The notes below the pieces were generated by a model. It was not told the origin of the DNA. It worked only from the letters and a program-made list of their open reading frames with translations, and did not search any database. Shown here one piece after another: positions 63,008 through 64,000 of a DNA stretch of 64,000 bases. This DNA comes from Ariolimax columbianus (lineage: Eukaryota; Mollusca; Gastropoda; Stylommatophora; Arionidae): NCBI GenBank assembly GCA_036924085.1, contig JAVGWX010000008.1:50017019-50081018 (forward strand), written 5' to 3'. The first letter of the stretch is position 1. Each line of letters opens with the position of its first letter. The position numbers and the translations under genes are program-made.

Positions 63008-63142
63008 TCATGTGCCTTGTACTGGCCAGAGGAGTACGGCTACACAGAGGAGCATGGACCTCTCAGCGTGGAGCTGTTGTCATCCTCTGAAGCTGACATA
63101 GATGTCACAGTCAGGGTCTTCAAGCTCAGTCACCTTGACAAG
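63008..63142 (+). CDS. RPTP exon: D2 CxxYWPE motif
   Basis: A phase 0-0 exon of 135 bp; acceptor gttatag, donor gttaga. It encodes SCALYWPEEYGYTEEHGPLS, VELLSSSEADIDVTV and RVFKLSHLDK. The CALYWPEE motif is the D2 counterpart of the CxQYWP segment in D1. The D2 WPD loop and P-loop lie beyond the window, so D2 activity cannot be judged here. Confidence 0.93.
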
Positions 63143-63440
63143 GTTAGAACTCATTCAACTTGCTAATTGGTAGCAGTCAGATTAACTTGTGGAATACTCC
63201 TGTGGAGCACTTGACTGGGATATTCTTCTTGTGAAGAAGATGATTGGTATTATCTTATCGAATGTTGAATTGTTCTACTTTTTTATTTATAAATACACAT
63301 AAATAATCGTATTGGCTTGACATTCATGTAAATGAGAAAAAAATAAAGCAGATACAAGAATTTCGGTTTTTACTGAAGATCGAAATGTGAGGTGTTGGCC
63401 AGAATAGCACAGCCAATAGGGGTACTTGCATAGCTTAACA
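63143..63440. other. Intron, no feature recognised
   Basis: AT-rich sequence after the last mapped exon. Confidence 0.5.
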
Positions 63441-63935
63441 AAATCTGGCAAGATAAACGGTTAGCATTATGCACGAAAATCAGATTAATGCGTACACTGG
63501 TCCTGTCAATATTGCTCTTTGCTTGTGAGGCATGGACAGTTACAGCTGACCTTCAGCGAAGGATACAGGCCTTGGAGATGAGATGTTTCGGAAGACTTTT
63601 AAACCTCACGTTACAAAGATCGAGTTATAAATGAGGAAATACGAGATAGAATTACAACAGCAATAGGGCCTTTTGAAGACCTCTTAGCAACTGTCAAAAG
63701 AAGGAAACTCACTTGGTACGGTCACATATCGAGATCAAATGGTCTTGCAAATACGATCCTCGACGGAAAGGTGCAAGGCAGACGACGAAGAGGCCGGCCC
63801 AAAAAGAAGTGGGAGGACAACATAAAAAAATGGACCAATCTCCGACCAGAAGAGGCACAGGCAGCGGCCGCTGACAGAGAAGGCTGGCATGGTGTTGTGA
63901 GGATGTCTTCATGTGTGCCCCAACGACCTCACCTG
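63440..63935 (+). pseudogene. RTE-like LINE C-terminal part
   Basis: Frames give RLMRTLVLSILLFACEAWTV, TADLQRRIQALEMRCFGRLL and later a G-R-R-R-R-G-R-P-K-K-x-W-E-D-N block. LLFACEAWTVTADLQRRIQ is highly characteristic of these LINE tails. One to two frameshifts. The 3' end is shared with 42440-42659. Confidence 0.85.
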
Positions 63936-64000
63936 ACTAACCTGGTACTCAAAAAAGGCCTGCTGAAGTCGGATGTGTCGGATGGAAAGGTGCAAATATT
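63936..64000 (+). repeat. Family M-type repeat, runs off the window
   Basis: AACCTGGTACTCAAAAAAGG and GAAGTCGGATGTGTCGGATG match the middle of family M (51015-51065). The rest lies beyond the window. Confidence 0.75.

Larger units (their letters stand above)
2964..63142 (+). other. Receptor-type tyrosine phosphatase gene, partial (18 exons placed)
   Basis: This is the gene-level entry for the 18 exons listed separately. All exon junctions are AG/GT and splice phases agree throughout (1-1,1-1,1-1,1-2,2-1,1-0,0-1,1-0,0-1,1-0,0-0,0-2,2-0,0-0,0-1,1-0,0-0,0-0), giving one open frame of about 706 codons. Order: three EGF-like modules, one transmembrane helix, basic then acidic juxtamembrane region, complete PTP domain D1 with all catalytic motifs, and two thirds of D2. 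The architecture is a tandem-PTP receptor with a MEGF-like ectodomain; no Ig or FN3 module is seen. Family knowledge: D1 hydrolyses phosphotyrosine through a Cys-phosphate intermediate, while D2 is usually weakly active or regulatory. Both gene ends lie outside the window, and exons may have been missed in the repeat-filled introns. Vertebrate orthology is not claimed, so no symbol is given. Confidence 0.93.

Overview
The window is eukaryotic: spliced exons with GT-AG junctions, kilobase introns, tRNA-derived SINEs, several LINE clades and mariner-type relics. The single recognisable host gene and the repeat set look lophotrochozoan, most likely a mollusc (perhaps a gastropod). That placement is inference; nothing here fixes the species.

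Host gene. One plus-strand gene runs through nearly the whole window: a receptor-type protein tyrosine phosphatase. I place 18 exons (2964-63142) with fully consistent splice phases, giving 2120 coding bases, about 706 codons. In order they encode three MEGF/laminin-type EGF modules (one phase 1-1 exon each), a transmembrane helix, a basic stop-transfer and acidic juxtamembrane stretch, a complete catalytic PTP domain D1 (KNRY, YIASQG, WSDH, HCSAGIGRTG and the QTxxQY loop all present) and the first two thirds of a second PTP domain D2. The 5' end (signal peptide, further ectodomain) and the 3' end (rest of D2) lie outside. The ligand is unknown; the expected role is phosphotyrosine removal from signalling proteins at the inner face of the plasma membrane.

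Introns. They are packed with transposable elements, most fragmentary and many nested. (1) A young APE-RT-RNaseH LINE with a (GAA)n tail, with three target-site-duplication (TSD) supported insertions (11623-12210, 14521-16426, 39028-41523) and older relatives. (2) A CR1/L2-like LINE with an SGNH-type ORF1 (28287-30850) plus 3' fragments. (3) Many dead RTE-like LINE pieces. (4) A tRNA-derived SINE, here S1, in about eight copies, plus two other tRNA-like SINE types. (5) Non-autonomous families called here A (~350 bp), M (~350 bp), Z (~640 bp), U (~650 bp) and V (~180 bp). (6) Mariner-type relics.

Most unusual signal. Three separate exon edges of the phosphatase gene have become minisatellites. 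At the transmembrane exon (50-bp unit) and the juxtamembrane exon (64-bp unit) the array copies the last 30-33 exon bases plus the 5' splice site. At the exon opening the D1 Q-loop (52-bp unit, 13 copies) it copies the 3' splice site plus the first 30 exon bases. Each array therefore presents a ladder of near-identical splice sites. In the acceptor ladder the repeat is open in all three frames, so every third acceptor stays in frame with the real exon. Whether decoy sites are used needs RNA data.
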